Position numbers and translations under genes: made by a program
The notes under the pieces: model-generated
Told to the model about the DNA's origin: nothing
Seen by the model: the letters and a program-made list of their open reading frames with translations, nothing else
The model's database searches: none
Shown here: positions 1 through 8,508 of the stretch, piece by piece
Layout: every line of letters starts with the position of its first letter
Numbering within the stretch: the stretch's first letter is position 1
Source of the DNA: Tissierellia bacterium
GTDB lineage: Bacteria > Bacillota > Clostridia > Tissierellales > Peptoniphilaceae
Length of the DNA: 55,046 nucleotides
Reading direction: 5' to 3'
Assembly: GCA_030537765.1 (NCBI GenBank)
Contig: JAUNVH010000001.1
Coordinates: forward strand, 1 to 55,046

Positions 1-969
1 ATTGTTTCCAGAATAAAAATATTATCTAAATTGAATATTGCAGTTAAAAGATTGCCTCAAGATGGGCGTATTACTTTTAAATATCAAAATAGAGATATAG
101 ACATGAGAATATCGACAATACCTACCATAAGAGGAGAAAAAATTGTCATTAGAATATTTGATAGTCATTTTAAGATTAATAATATAGAAGATCTTGGAAT
201 TACTAAATCTGAACATAATTTACTAGAAAATCTTTTAAAAAATCCCAATGGTTTAATTTTACTTTGTGGACCTACTGGTTGTGGAAAATCGACTACAATT
301 TATACTATATTACAAGAATTAAATGAAGAAGAAATTAATATCACTACAATTGAAGATCCAGTAGAATATAAAATATCTGGTATAAATCAAATTCAAATAA
401 GGCCTAGTATTGGTTTAGATTTTGATACTGCATTAGCACATATTTTACGCCAAGATCCTGAGATAATCTTTGTAGGCGAATTAAGAACCGAGATCACAGC
501 GAGGACTGCTATGAGAGCTGCATTAACTGGCCATAGAGTTTTTTCGACAATACATACTTATAGCGCTTTAAGTGCAGTAGATAGACTTAAAGACATGAAC
601 ATCGAACCATATCTCATTTCTGCAGGAGTAAATGGCATAATAAGTCAAAGACTTGTAAAGAAACTCTGTCCAAATTGCAGAATGAAAATTAATGAAGCAA
701 ATGACTATTTTGACGCTAAATACTATTATCAAGCCGTAGGATGCGATAAATGTAATGAGGGTTATATTGGTCGTACTGCAATATTTGAAATATTGGTTTT
801 AAATAAAGAGCTGAAAAGAGCAATAATAAAAAATGAATCTTATGATGAACTATTAAAAATTGCAAAAAGAGATGGGTTTTTAGAAATGAGAGACAAATTT
901 AGTAAAGTTTTAGAAGAGGGGATTACGACTTTTGAAGAATTGATGAAAGTATTAAATAGTTTGGAGTAA
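1..969 (+). CDS. pilB: Type IV pilus assembly ATPase PilB/GspE family (5' partial)
   Basis: Secretion ATPase that powers pilin polymerisation at the cytoplasmic face of the pilus machine. The reading frame is open from base 1 and the first residues (RIKILSKLNIAVKRLPQDGR) match the conserved N-terminal side of the GspE/PilB core, so the gene begins upstream of the window; the TTG at 31 is not a real start. The visible 322 residues hold a Walker A (GPTGCGKST, about 268-294), the Asp box (TIEDPVEY), a Walker B region (ILRQDPEIIFVGELR), the His box (STIHT) and a CPNC...CDKC tetracysteine motif typical of assembly rather than retraction ATPases. It is followed after 4 bases by pilC. The Walker B stretch reads GELRT instead of the common GEIRD, but nothing looks broken. 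Confidence 0.93.
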   Translation: MVSRIKILSKLNIAVKRLPQDGRITFKYQNRDIDMRISTIPTIRGEKIVIRIFDSHFKINNIEDLGITKSEHNLLENLLKNPNGLILLCGPTGCGKSTTIYTILQELNEEEINITTIEDPVEYKISGINQIQIRPSIGLDFDTALAHILRQDPEIIFVGELRTEITARTAMRAALTGHRVFSTIHTYSALSAVDRLKDMNIEPYLISAGVNGIISQRLVKKLCPNCRMKINEANDYFDAKYYYQAVGCDKCNEGYIGRTAIFEILVLNKELKRAIIKNESYDELLKIAKRDGFLEMRDKFSKVLEEGITTFEELMKVLNSLE

Positions 970-973
970 TTAT

Positions 974-2164
974 ATGAAATACAAATATAAATACATAGAT
1001 TTGGATGGGAAAATCAAAACTGATACAGCTTCATTTATGTCAAAAGATGCTGCAATCGATCAATTGAAATCGAAAGGATATCAAATTGTAGATATAAAGG
1101 CCGCTGGATTACAATTAAATTTAGGATACAATAAGAAATTTTCTAATTTCAAAATCAGTACACTGTGTAGCCAATTATATCTTTTATTAGATTCTGAAGT
1201 TCCCGTAAACGCTGCTTTAGATTTGATTGCAGAAAATGATTTGAATGATTCCTTTAATAAAGAGATTGCAAAAATTAATCAAAAAGTAATTTCGGGCTAT
1301 AGTTTTTCTAAAGCCGTTGAAATGAGTGGTAAATTTCCAAGTTCTTTCAATAATGCAATACTTGGTGGAGAAACTAGCGGTAATTTGCCAAAAGTTTTAA
1401 AGAGGCTTGCAATTTATTATAATGAACTTTATAAAACTGATAAGCGAATTAAAAATGCATTGTATTATCCAAAAATATTGGGAGTATTAATGATTATAAT
1501 CGTGAGTTTTATATTGACTAAAGTTTTCCCAGAATTTATCGATCTTTTCTTGGCTTCAGATATAAAACTTCCGAGCATTACACAGAAGTTAATAAGTATA
1601 TCAGAGTTTGCATCTAAAAGATTATGGCTAATATTGATTACTTTATTCACTATTATTATATTACAGAAAACTGTATACCAAAAATCAAATCTAAAATATT
1701 TTATAGATAAATATAGATTGATTAACAAAAAAGTTTTTAAATTTTATCAAAACATGATATATTCACAATTCTTAAATGTTTTCTCGATACTAATAATTTC
1801 AGAAGTAGATATAATTAAAAGTTTAGAAATCAGTTTAAAATCAGTCGAAAATATTTATCTAGCAAAGAGTTTAGAGCGTGCAAAAGAAAAAATTGCATTT
1901 GGCAAAGATATTGGAACAGCCTTCTCAGAAATCGAAGGCTTTCCAAATATAATTACTCAAACGATTAAAGTGGGAGAGAAAACTGGCAAGCTATCAGAAT
2001 CTCTAGAACATCTCTCAGATTATTATAATGAAGAGATTAGATTTTCATCTGAAAAATTTGTCGCTCTATTTGAGCCTGCTATGATTATTATTATGGCAAT
2101 CATTGTCGGTTTTGTCGTTTTGGCAATTGCATTACCGATATTTGATATAGTAAATATTTATTGA
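974..2164 (+). CDS. pilC: Type IV pilus inner-membrane platform protein PilC/GspF
   Basis: Polytopic platform protein that couples PilB to pilin insertion. The 396 residues contain the two tandem GspF domains (about 55-180 and 255-380). Each starts with a short cytoplasmic helix bundle carrying a conserved GGETSGNLPK or VGEKTGKLSE type motif, and hydrophobic segments lie near 165-185, 215-232 and 365-390. Length is normal for the family (about 400). The ATG at 974 lies 4 bases after the pilB stop, and the gene is followed by the major pilin, so translation is probably coupled within one operon. I see no anomaly. The alternative name GspF/ComGB cannot be excluded, but the company of PilM/N/O-like genes favours the type IV pilus assignment. 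Confidence 0.92.
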   Translation: MKYKYKYIDLDGKIKTDTASFMSKDAAIDQLKSKGYQIVDIKAAGLQLNLGYNKKFSNFKISTLCSQLYLLLDSEVPVNAALDLIAENDLNDSFNKEIAKINQKVISGYSFSKAVEMSGKFPSSFNNAILGGETSGNLPKVLKRLAIYYNELYKTDKRIKNALYYPKILGVLMIIIVSFILTKVFPEFIDLFLASDIKLPSITQKLISISEFASKRLWLILITLFTIIILQKTVYQKSNLKYFIDKYRLINKKVFKFYQNMIYSQFLNVFSILIISEVDIIKSLEISLKSVENIYLAKSLERAKEKIAFGKDIGTAFSEIEGFPNIITQTIKVGEKTGKLSESLEHLSDYYNEEIRFSSEKFVALFEPAMIIIMAIIVGFVVLAIALPIFDIVNIY

Positions 2165-2174
2165 GGAGGAAGAA

Positions 2175-2552
2175 ATGAAATTCATAACAAAAACTAAAAA
2201 AGCTTTTACTTTAGTCGAATTAGTTATAGTAATAGCAATTATTGCACTTTTGGCAGGACTTGCAATTCCTAAATATAAAACGGCAAGACTATCTGCATTA
2301 GTGGCTTCGCATAATGCTAATGTACAGACTATTAAGAGTGCAGCCATAATGTATGCGACTTCTAATCCTGAAGCCACAGATTTAAATAACGGTCTGCTTG
2401 ATTATTTAGATGGCAAAGAATTGCCAAAGATCCCAAAAGAAATTCCAGGGGGTACTAATTGGAATGTCACAAAGAGTGACGACGGAGATATAACTATTAC
2501 TCCTGGATTAGTAAAATTAGACGGCACAAAGATTATTGAAGATGGCAAATGA
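2175..2552 (+). CDS. pilA: Major type IV pilin / pseudopilin
   Basis: Likely main pilus subunit. The 125-residue protein has a class III leader: a short basic N-terminus (MKFITKTKKA) followed by FTLVELVIVIAI, with Glu at +5 of the mature protein and a long hydrophobic helix to about residue 35. Predicted cleavage is between Ala10 and Phe11; Ala rather than Gly at -1 is seen in every prepilin of this operon. A strong Shine-Dalgarno sequence (GAGGAGGAAG) precedes the ATG, in keeping with a highly translated subunit. No cysteine is present, so the C-terminal domain has no disulfide loop of the proteobacterial type. The stop overlaps the start of the prepilin peptidase gene. It could equally be called ComGC-like. 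Confidence 0.85.
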   Translation: MKFITKTKKAFTLVELVIVIAIIALLAGLAIPKYKTARLSALVASHNANVQTIKSAAIMYATSNPEATDLNNGLLDYLDGKELPKIPKEIPGGTNWNVTKSDDGDITITPGLVKLDGTKIIEDGK

Positions 2553-3075
2553 TTTAAATAAAGTATTATATAAAATACTTAAAGTAGAATTTATAATAGC
2601 TTTAATATCATCATTATTGACCTTATCTGAAATAATAAACACTGAATACTTATTAAAAATACAAATTTTAGTAGCACTAATTACAGCAATCTATACTGAT
2701 ATAGCTGAGCTGAATATATATAATATAAACTTAATTACGATATTAGTTTTAAATCTTTCTTTAACAAAATATCAAGCGTTTATAGATATAAAAGCTGTTA
2801 TATTTATATTTCTAATTTATTTAATTATATATTTTATATCTAGACATGCAATAGGAATTGGAGATATTTATTTAGCTAGTATATTGAGCTTGAGTTTTAA
2901 TTTGTTGGATTCTTTTATATTTTTTAGCTATACATTTATATTTGCAGCTGCTATTGCGATTGTTATGATGCTTTTTAAAAAAGCCGATAGAAAAACAGCT
3001 TTGCCACTAATTCCTTTTTTAACAATAGCTTATTATTTAACACTATATAGATTTGGAGGTATATATGTTTTCTAA
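2542..3075 (+). CDS. pilD: Short prepilin peptidase (A24 family, PilD-like)
   Basis: Membrane aspartic protease that removes prepilin leaders. The 177-residue protein is almost entirely hydrophobic, with about six membrane segments. It carries the two catalytic aspartates of the A24 family: one in YTDIAE and one in the GxGD motif (GIGDIYLA). The N-terminal zinc-binding methylation domain of classical PilD is missing, so this is a peptidase-only form. Two starts are possible: TTG at 2536 or ATG at 2542. I prefer the ATG, which overlaps the pilin gene by 11 bases. Its position directly after the pilin gene supports the assignment. The other possibility is a TadV/CpaA-like peptidase, but the PilB/PilC company argues for type IVa-like pili. 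Confidence 0.8.
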   Translation: MANDLNKVLYKILKVEFIIALISSLLTLSEIINTEYLLKIQILVALITAIYTDIAELNIYNINLITILVLNLSLTKYQAFIDIKAVIFIFLIYLIIYFISRHAIGIGDIYLASILSLSFNLLDSFIFFSYTFIFAAAIAIVMMLFKKADRKTALPLIPFLTIAYYLTLYRFGGIYVF

Positions 3076-3877
3076 GCCTGAGGTTGAATTACTGATTAAA
3101 TCTAATCTTTTATCTATTAAATTTGAATCTAAGAAAGCTTTGAGGTCTAAAGAGATACTTTTAAACAACGATATAATGGATGCTGGAATAATAAAAGACT
3201 ATCAAAAGCTTTTCGATAGATTAGACATTTTGTTTTCTGAGGTCAAAAATAATGCGAAAATCAAAGTTTATTATGCAGGCAATTATTTGATATCTAGATA
3301 TATAAAGATAGATAATTTAAAAAAGAAAGAAATTCAAACTTATATAGATTTACAAAAAGAAGAGTTATTTCCAATAGACATTAGAAATTATACGATCGAC
3401 TATTTTTATAAAGATTCACAAATACATTTATATGCATTGGATAATCAATTTATAGATAATTTGTATGAGTACTTTATAACCAGAGAATATAGAGATATCT
3501 ATCTATCTCCCTATGACAGGAAATTGAATTTTAATTTGAAATCAGCAGAAAATATATGCTATATATCATTAGATTTAAATCAAATTAATATTCTAAATAA
3601 GAAAAATAATCTTATTGATTATTTTGACAGTTTCCCTTTAAATTCAAATGTCGATTTAGAATTGGTTTATAAAGAACTTCTAGATAATAATAACAGTACT
3701 ACCATTAGCGAGGAAAGCAAAGCTTATCTCAATTCATATCTAAATAGTTTAGAATCCTTAAAGAATATTATAAATTTAGATAATACAGTTTATGGTGGAG
3801 AATTTGCGAAAAACAATAAAATATTTGAGTATATTATTGAAAGATATAAAAATTGGAGATTAGAGTTAAATGAATAA
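3065..3877 (+). CDS. PilM-like type IV pilus assembly protein
   Basis: Probable cytoplasmic actin-like scaffold of the pilus alignment complex. The 270 residues are soluble with no membrane segment. A PilM-like central stretch (ISRYIKIDNLKKKEIQTYI followed by a hydrophobic motif and DYFY) and its position just before a PilN-like and a PilO-like gene support the call. It is shorter than usual PilM (about 350) and the nucleotide-binding motifs are not obvious, so the identification rests on context and general pattern. ATG at 3065 has GGAGGT four bases upstream; the TTG at 3053 lies inside that ribosome binding site and is rejected. It overlaps the next gene by 8 bases. Confidence 0.6.
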   Translation: MFSKPEVELLIKSNLLSIKFESKKALRSKEILLNNDIMDAGIIKDYQKLFDRLDILFSEVKNNAKIKVYYAGNYLISRYIKIDNLKKKEIQTYIDLQKEELFPIDIRNYTIDYFYKDSQIHLYALDNQFIDNLYEYFITREYRDIYLSPYDRKLNFNLKSAENICYISLDLNQINILNKKNNLIDYFDSFPLNSNVDLELVYKELLDNNNSTTISEESKAYLNSYLNSLESLKNIINLDNTVYGGEFAKNNKIFEYIIERYKNWRLELNE

Positions 3878-4376
3878 TGTAGATTTTTTCAAAAATAAAA
3901 AACCAAAGAAAAAATTCGGTATAAAAATATATTTACTGTTTATATGTATAGTATTGATATTCATTGTGGTGGATTATAAAAGACTGAATACAATGCATAA
4001 TGAATTAGTTACAAAAACGGCAGATACGCAAATCATTGAAGAAGAGTTTTTGGAATTGATAGAGAAAAAAGACAAAATTAATGAGGGAAATTTGCTACTT
4101 AGTCATTACAAATCAAAGAATGAAGAATTGTTTAATGATATAGTATATTCTGAAAATACACTCAATAGACTACTAGATATAGAGTCGTATCTAGATGAAA
4201 ATTTTTTTATTACTAATATAGAACTGTTGGATACAAATTATAATATAATCGGAATTGTAGACAAGATTGAGAGAGTAGAATCTATGTGTGATGATTTAAA
4301 ATTTGATTTAGTTTCAATAATTAATAAAACAAATTATTTTGAATTCAAAATATCAATGGGTGATTTAAATGAATAA
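3870..4376 (+). CDS. PilN-like membrane protein
   Basis: Small bitopic protein, 168 residues: a basic cytoplasmic N-terminus (KKPKKKFGIK), one membrane helix at about 19-36, an extracytoplasmic coiled coil (about 38-85) and a small mixed alpha/beta end. This is the PilN architecture; PilN binds PilM through its N-terminal tail and pairs with PilO. Sequence similarity to named families is weak, so the call depends on topology and order (after a PilM-like gene, before a PilO-like gene). It overlaps its neighbours by 8 bases on both sides, which suggests tight translational coupling and fixed stoichiometry. The alternative is a generic GspL/GspM-like component of a type II secretion-like machine. 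Confidence 0.6.
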   Translation: MNNVDFFKNKKPKKKFGIKIYLLFICIVLIFIVVDYKRLNTMHNELVTKTADTQIIEEEFLELIEKKDKINEGNLLLSHYKSKNEELFNDIVYSENTLNRLLDIESYLDENFFITNIELLDTNYNIIGIVDKIERVESMCDDLKFDLVSIINKTNYFEFKISMGDLNE

Positions 4377-5601
4377 TAGAATAAATATATCTAAACGCGA
4401 AAAAATTCTACTTGGTATTTTAATAACTTTAATTATTGTATATATTTATATCAACTATTTTAGAATGCCCAAAATTAACGATATTAATCTACTGAAGGCT
4501 CAATACGAGCTTTCAAAAAATAAATCTGAGTCAATAATTGAATTAAAAAAAGAAATTAAAGAATTGGAAGAGACAGATGCACTAGAAACCAAATACAATA
4601 AAGAGAATTTTGCTAATTTTAAATATTATATTGAATCTTTAGAAGAAATGGAAGGTTTAAAGCTTAATAATTATGATATTAGCGAATTTGAAGATTTGTC
4701 TGACGAAAATATTAAATATTATAGATCTAAAATGATCGTAGGATTAGAGGGCGGACAAGATAAAATCTTTGAATATTTAAAAAATATTAATTTAAATAAT
4801 GACAAAATAATAATTAAAAGTATGCGCAGAAAAGATTTAAAAAGTTTTGATTCTATTATAGAAATCACATCTTTTTGTTTAGAAGATTTGCCAAAATTTA
4901 CAAAAATTAATAGAAGAGAAAATTTAAACCAAGAAAATTCTGATGATACTTCTCTTTTGGAAAGTATTTATAAAGAAGAAGCTGAAGAGATTAAGGAATC
5001 GAATGCTGAAGAAAACACAGCCGGCAAAAATGCCAATAAAAAGCCTCAAAAATCCGCCGTTAAAACTAATGAGAATAAGCAATTGAATAAGATTCTAGAA
5101 AATGAAGAGATTAGAACTAATAGAATTTCTGATTACTTGAAAACATTAGATTATGAAGGTGGGTTTATAGAAATTTTAAATGCTAGATTTTTGAACAAAA
5201 ATCTTTCTAATTTAATGGATTATAATGAAAACTTCAAATTAGATTCAGAGAAAAATGGTGAATATATTATTTTAAAATCTAGTGTAAATCAACTGAATAA
5301 TAATTTATTCAATTTCGAAGGCTCTGATCTTTTATTAGATAGCTATTATGATCCAATTATCCTAAGAATTATGTCAGATATCAAAGACAGTAATCTCTAC
5401 ATTCAATATGTAGACAAAAATTTAGTGTCAAGAGAGCAAAGCGTTGGAATAATAACTGGTGATAATGAGTTAGAAACTATGATATTCTCGTTAACTGCTC
5501 CAAAACAGGCATATCCATTAAAAATTTTAAATATTTACACAGAAATTGGACATACGGGTAAAATTGAAATTGTGGATTTTATAGGTATAAAAAATGACTA
5601 G
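4369..5601 (+). CDS. PilO-like membrane protein with an extra C-terminal domain
   Basis: Bitopic protein of 410 residues. A membrane helix lies at about 12-29, followed by a coiled coil (about 40-80) and a small PilO-like domain to about 175. A charged low-complexity linker (about 180-245, rich in Glu, Asn and Lys) then leads to a second folded region of about 160 residues. PilO itself is usually near 200 residues, so this is roughly twice the normal size. The extra domain has no motif I can name; it might be a PilP-like or species-specific module. The gene overlaps the PilN-like gene by 8 bases and the next prepilin gene by 8 bases. Role as part of the PilM/N/O alignment complex is inferred from position and topology. 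Confidence 0.55.
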   Translation: MNNRINISKREKILLGILITLIIVYIYINYFRMPKINDINLLKAQYELSKNKSESIIELKKEIKELEETDALETKYNKENFANFKYYIESLEEMEGLKLNNYDISEFEDLSDENIKYYRSKMIVGLEGGQDKIFEYLKNINLNNDKIIIKSMRRKDLKSFDSIIEITSFCLEDLPKFTKINRRENLNQENSDDTSLLESIYKEEAEEIKESNAEENTAGKNANKKPQKSAVKTNENKQLNKILENEEIRTNRISDYLKTLDYEGGFIEILNARFLNKNLSNLMDYNENFKLDSEKNGEYIILKSSVNQLNNNLFNFEGSDLLLDSYYDPIILRIMSDIKDSNLYIQYVDKNLVSREQSVGIITGDNELETMIFSLTAPKQAYPLKILNIYTEIGHTGKIEIVDFIGIKND

Positions 5602-6043
5602 GTTTAAAACAAAAAGAGCATTTACAATTATAGAGATAGTACTTGTTATTGCTTTAGTATCAATTTTAACGAAGATCTATTTCATAAATAATGATTTTAT
5701 AAATGAATACAGAGTAAAAGAATCTTTAAATAAAATAATTACTGATATTGAATATGTTAGAAACCAAGCCATAAATAGTGCAAAAACGATGGAAATTAGC
5801 TTCAACTTTGATGATAATTCTTATTCATATAATGAAAAAGAGACTATGATCGATATAGAGATTGTCAAACCTTTGAAACTAGATTATTCAAATTCGAATC
5901 GAACAAAATTTGTCTTTACGAAAAATGGTATACCAGCTAAAGATGGTGCTGGGACCATTGCATTGATATATAAACATAATCTGTATAGAATTTCAGTTGT
6001 ACCAGTAACGGGAATGGTTAATCTTAAGAGGGATGATATATGA
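5594..6043 (+). CDS. Minor prepilin (GspH/FimT-like)
   Basis: 149-residue protein with a short basic leader (MTRFKTKRA) followed by FTIIEIVLVIALVSIL, including Glu at +5. This is the class III prepilin signature, with Ala at the -1 position. The rest is a small soluble domain of GspH/FimT size, with a stretch near residues 50-65 (RNQAINSAKTMEISFNFD) that resembles the GspH pattern in which R(N/S)QA(I/V) precedes a beta strand. Minor prepilins of this type help prime pilus assembly. It overlaps the PilO-like gene by 8 bases and the following gene by 4 (ATGA). Confidence 0.75.
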   Translation: MTRFKTKRAFTIIEIVLVIALVSILTKIYFINNDFINEYRVKESLNKIITDIEYVRNQAINSAKTMEISFNFDDNSYSYNEKETMIDIEIVKPLKLDYSNSNRTKFVFTKNGIPAKDGAGTIALIYKHNLYRISVVPVTGMVNLKRDDI

Positions 6044-6366
6044 AAAAGAGAGCTTTCATTCTCACTGATATAATACTCGGAGTCGCTATATTAGCAATTA
6101 TTGCTTCGTTTATATTAAAAAATATAAATACGAATTTGAGAAATGATAAATTGATTTTAAAAAGATATCAAATGTTTGTTATTGCTGAAAACACAATAGA
6201 AAGAATAAAAGCTGGCGAAAGTTCGCCAAATATTGAACAAGAGGGTATAAAATCTGAAGTTACAATTAAAGCGCTTGATGGAAACTTTGATAAAATAAAA
6301 ATTATGGTATATCTGGAGAATAATAGAGATGAAAAAATTGAGCTTTTTCACATCAGAAAAAAATGA
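6040..6366 (+). CDS. Minor prepilin-like protein (PilV/GspI-like)
   Basis: Small 108-residue protein beginning MKKRA then FILTDIILGVAILAII, a prepilin-like helix with Asp in place of Glu at +5. The remaining region is a short beta-rich domain with no recognisable motif; size and position (second minor prepilin) fit PilV/GspI. It starts four bases before the upstream stop, and the next gene starts 38 bases before its stop, the largest overlap in the operon. Cleavage by the neighbouring peptidase is likely because Ala-Phe is kept at the cut site. The Asp at +5 could alter interaction with the neighbouring subunit. Confidence 0.65.
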   Translation: MKKRAFILTDIILGVAILAIIASFILKNINTNLRNDKLILKRYQMFVIAENTIERIKAGESSPNIEQEGIKSEVTIKALDGNFDKIKIMVYLENNRDEKIELFHIRKK

Positions 6367-6859
6367 AGCATTTTCATTAGTTGAAATTATATTGGGTATG
6401 GCAATTCTTGCTATTATTTTTATCAGCTTGACTAAAGTTTTGAATTTAAATCATAAAACAAATCAATATAAAAGAGCATCCGATGAGATTATTAATGAAA
6501 TAGCATTTGGAATAGAATACTTAAAAAATGAAATTAATTCATTCGATGAATTATATATTATCAATGATGGACTTGGATTTGCGGGAATTGTAAATGGAGA
6601 TAATAATACTAAAATATGTAATACCATAGCTTATAAGCTAGATTATAACAGCAATATAATTAGAAAAGCAAAAATAGAAAAGAGAAAAGATAAGCCAAAT
6701 ATAATTAGATTATCAGGAAATAATATTTTGCTAAAAAAAGTTGAAAGTGCTGAAAGTAATATAAATCCTGATAATAAATTATTGACTTTAAAAATAAGAT
6801 TTAAAGATGGGTACGAACTCGAGTTAGACCATTATATAAGGTGCAATATTTATGAATAA
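6329..6859 (+). CDS. Minor prepilin (PilW/GspJ/ComGF-like)
   Basis: 176 residues with a 14-residue leader (MKKLSFFTSEKNEA) followed by FSLVEIILGMAILAII, Glu at +5. It is the largest globular minor prepilin with a canonical helix, the usual PilW/GspJ position in such clusters. A conserved pattern of strands follows, including NEIAFGIEYLKNEI, reminiscent of the GspJ stretch ending in LR.E(I/L). The leader is longer than in the other prepilins because the ATG at 6329 lies 38 bases inside the preceding gene. Function as a tip or priming subunit is inferred. Confidence 0.7.
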   Translation: MKKLSFFTSEKNEAFSLVEIILGMAILAIIFISLTKVLNLNHKTNQYKRASDEIINEIAFGIEYLKNEINSFDELYIINDGLGFAGIVNGDNNTKICNTIAYKLDYNSNIIRKAKIEKRKDKPNIIRLSGNNILLKKVESAESNINPDNKLLTLKIRFKDGYELELDHYIRCNIYE

Positions 6860-7844
6860 AAATAAAGCGTTTGTAACATTTTATGCATTAATCATAGCTT
6901 TAATTTTGATGAGTGCAATATTAATTTATTCAAAATCTAATGAAAATAAGGCAATAAATATCCAATTATTGAATAGTAAAAGGCAAGCTCAATACATAGC
7001 TGAGTCGAATTTAGAATATGGGATTGAAAAACTAAAAAGTGATGACGAAATTTTAAAGCTATGCAGTAATTTAAGAAAATCAAAAGCGTATTTCCCTCAT
7101 TTTAATTTAATTACATTTGATGAATTGAATGAGTACAGACTCGATTATAAAAATAGCATTCAAACTATTGACGATTTTATGCATTTAAAAGTTCACGCTC
7201 AAATAGAATATGAAAATATAGATTTAGGAGTAACTGCAATAGTATCGCTCTTTAATAAATTATTGACTAAAAACGAATCAATTATCAATAAAAATAATTT
7301 GAAAGCTGAAGAAATTATTGAATTTGAAAAATTAATTGAAAGATTGAACGAGATAGATAAAAATTATGATAAAGATTTCCCATATGCCATTGTTGAAATT
7401 GAAAATGACGAGTTTATTAAAACTATAGATACTAATGAGAACTTTGTTCTAAATTACTATCTAGAACAAAGGCTTATTCATGAAGAGATTTTACCTTCTA
7501 ACTTTTTATTAATAAACAATTCAGATTTATATATTGGAGATATTTATTCAAACATAAGTCATAGAGCTGTCAAAATTACGCCTATTATCATAAATAAAGG
7601 CAATATTATTTGCAATAAAGATTTTACTTTTAATGGAATATTTATAAATATAGGTGGAAATATAACAACTAATGATTATAATGTAAAAATTAATGGAATG
7701 ACTTTAGCAGACTCGAACTCAGATCTATCGGGTGTTAACACAAAACTCGATAAAGCCCTCATTCAAGATGCTGCGACATTATTAAAAGAATTTATTGACA
7801 TACAGATTTACAGTTTAAAATTAAATCCAGTTTTTATTGAATAG
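6852..7844 (+). CDS. PilX/GspK-like minor pilin
   Basis: 330-residue protein that starts MNKNKA then FVTFYALIIALILMSAILIY, a prepilin-like helix lacking the +5 Glu (Tyr instead). It then shows a PilX-like stretch, AQYIAESNLEYGIEKL, around residues 42-57. Absence of Glu5 is a hallmark of GspK/PilX-type subunits that cap the tip. The C-terminal half is rich in Asn, Ile and Thr, with short repeating beta-like segments (about 225-290) that may form a beta-helix or surface domain. This is the last gene of the pilus operon, followed by a 29-base gap before the efp promoter. No strong terminator was found there. Confidence 0.65.
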   Translation: MNKNKAFVTFYALIIALILMSAILIYSKSNENKAINIQLLNSKRQAQYIAESNLEYGIEKLKSDDEILKLCSNLRKSKAYFPHFNLITFDELNEYRLDYKNSIQTIDDFMHLKVHAQIEYENIDLGVTAIVSLFNKLLTKNESIINKNNLKAEEIIEFEKLIERLNEIDKNYDKDFPYAIVEIENDEFIKTIDTNENFVLNYYLEQRLIHEEILPSNFLLINNSDLYIGDIYSNISHRAVKITPIIINKGNIICNKDFTFNGIFINIGGNITTNDYNVKINGMTLADSNSDLSGVNTKLDKALIQDAATLLKEFIDIQIYSLKLNPVFIE

Positions 7845-7872
7845 ATAAAGATAAACTTCAAATTTAAGTTCA

Positions 7873-7901
7873 TTGTATCTTATAAATTGCTATGATATAA
7901 T
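7873..7901 (+). promoter_or_regulatory. Sigma-A type promoter for efp
   Basis: TTGTAT at 7873-7878 and TATAAT at 7896-7901 are separated by 17 bases, upstream of the efp ribosome binding site (AGGAGGAAT at about 7920). It separates housekeeping transcription from the pilus operon. Confidence 0.75.
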
Positions 7902-7932
7902 TTTAGTAAGAATTAAACAGGAGGAATAATTT

Positions 7933-8490
7933 ATGATTTCAGCAGGAGAATTTAGAAACGGTATTACATTTGAGATGGATGGTGACGTTTATCAGGTTGT
8001 AAGCTTTCAACACGTTAAACCTGGTAAAGGAGCAGCATTCGTCAGAACAAAAATTAAATCTGTCTTAAATGGAGGTATCAAAGATGTTACTTTTAATCCT
8101 ACAGATAGATATCCAAAAGCTATTATAGAGACGAAAGAAATGCAATATCTATATACAGATGGTACTTTATACTATTTCATGGACAATGAAACTTACGAGC
8201 AACTACCATTTGAATATGATGCTGTCGAGGAAGCTATTCAATACCTAAGAGAAAATGACAATGCTACCGTTAGATTCTATCAAGGGAAGGCATTCGATGT
8301 TCAAGCTCCTAATTTTGTAGAGCTTACAGTAACAGAAACTGAACCCGGTTTCAAAGGCGATACATCTAGCGGTGCGACAAAGCCGGCAACCGTAGAGACT
8401 GGTATTACTTTAAACGTTCCTCTTTTTGTAGACAATGGAGATGTAATAAGAATTGATACAAGAAGCGGCGAATATATGTCAAGAGTTTAA
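7933..8490 (+). CDS. efp: Translation elongation factor P
   Basis: Ribosome-binding factor that relieves stalling at polyproline stretches. The 185-residue length is the family standard with three OB-like domains. The modification loop PGKG has Lys32 at the tip, the position modified in Bacillus and many other bacteria, and the C-terminal signature region ([20 protein letters not shown]) is intact. It has its own promoter at 7873-7901 and a strong ribosome binding site. It is followed by an acidic CD1247-like gene and radA, probably in one transcript. Codon use is slightly richer in C-ending codons than in the pilus genes, consistent with strong expression. Confidence 0.97.
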   Translation: MISAGEFRNGITFEMDGDVYQVVSFQHVKPGKGAAFVRTKIKSVLNGGIKDVTFNPTDRYPKAIIETKEMQYLYTDGTLYYFMDNETYEQLPFEYDAVEEAIQYLRENDNATVRFYQGKAFDVQAPNFVELTVTETEPGFKGDTSSGATKPATVETGITLNVPLFVDNGDVIRIDTRSGEYMSRV

Positions 8491-8508
8491 AATTTAAGGA
8501 GGATAACT

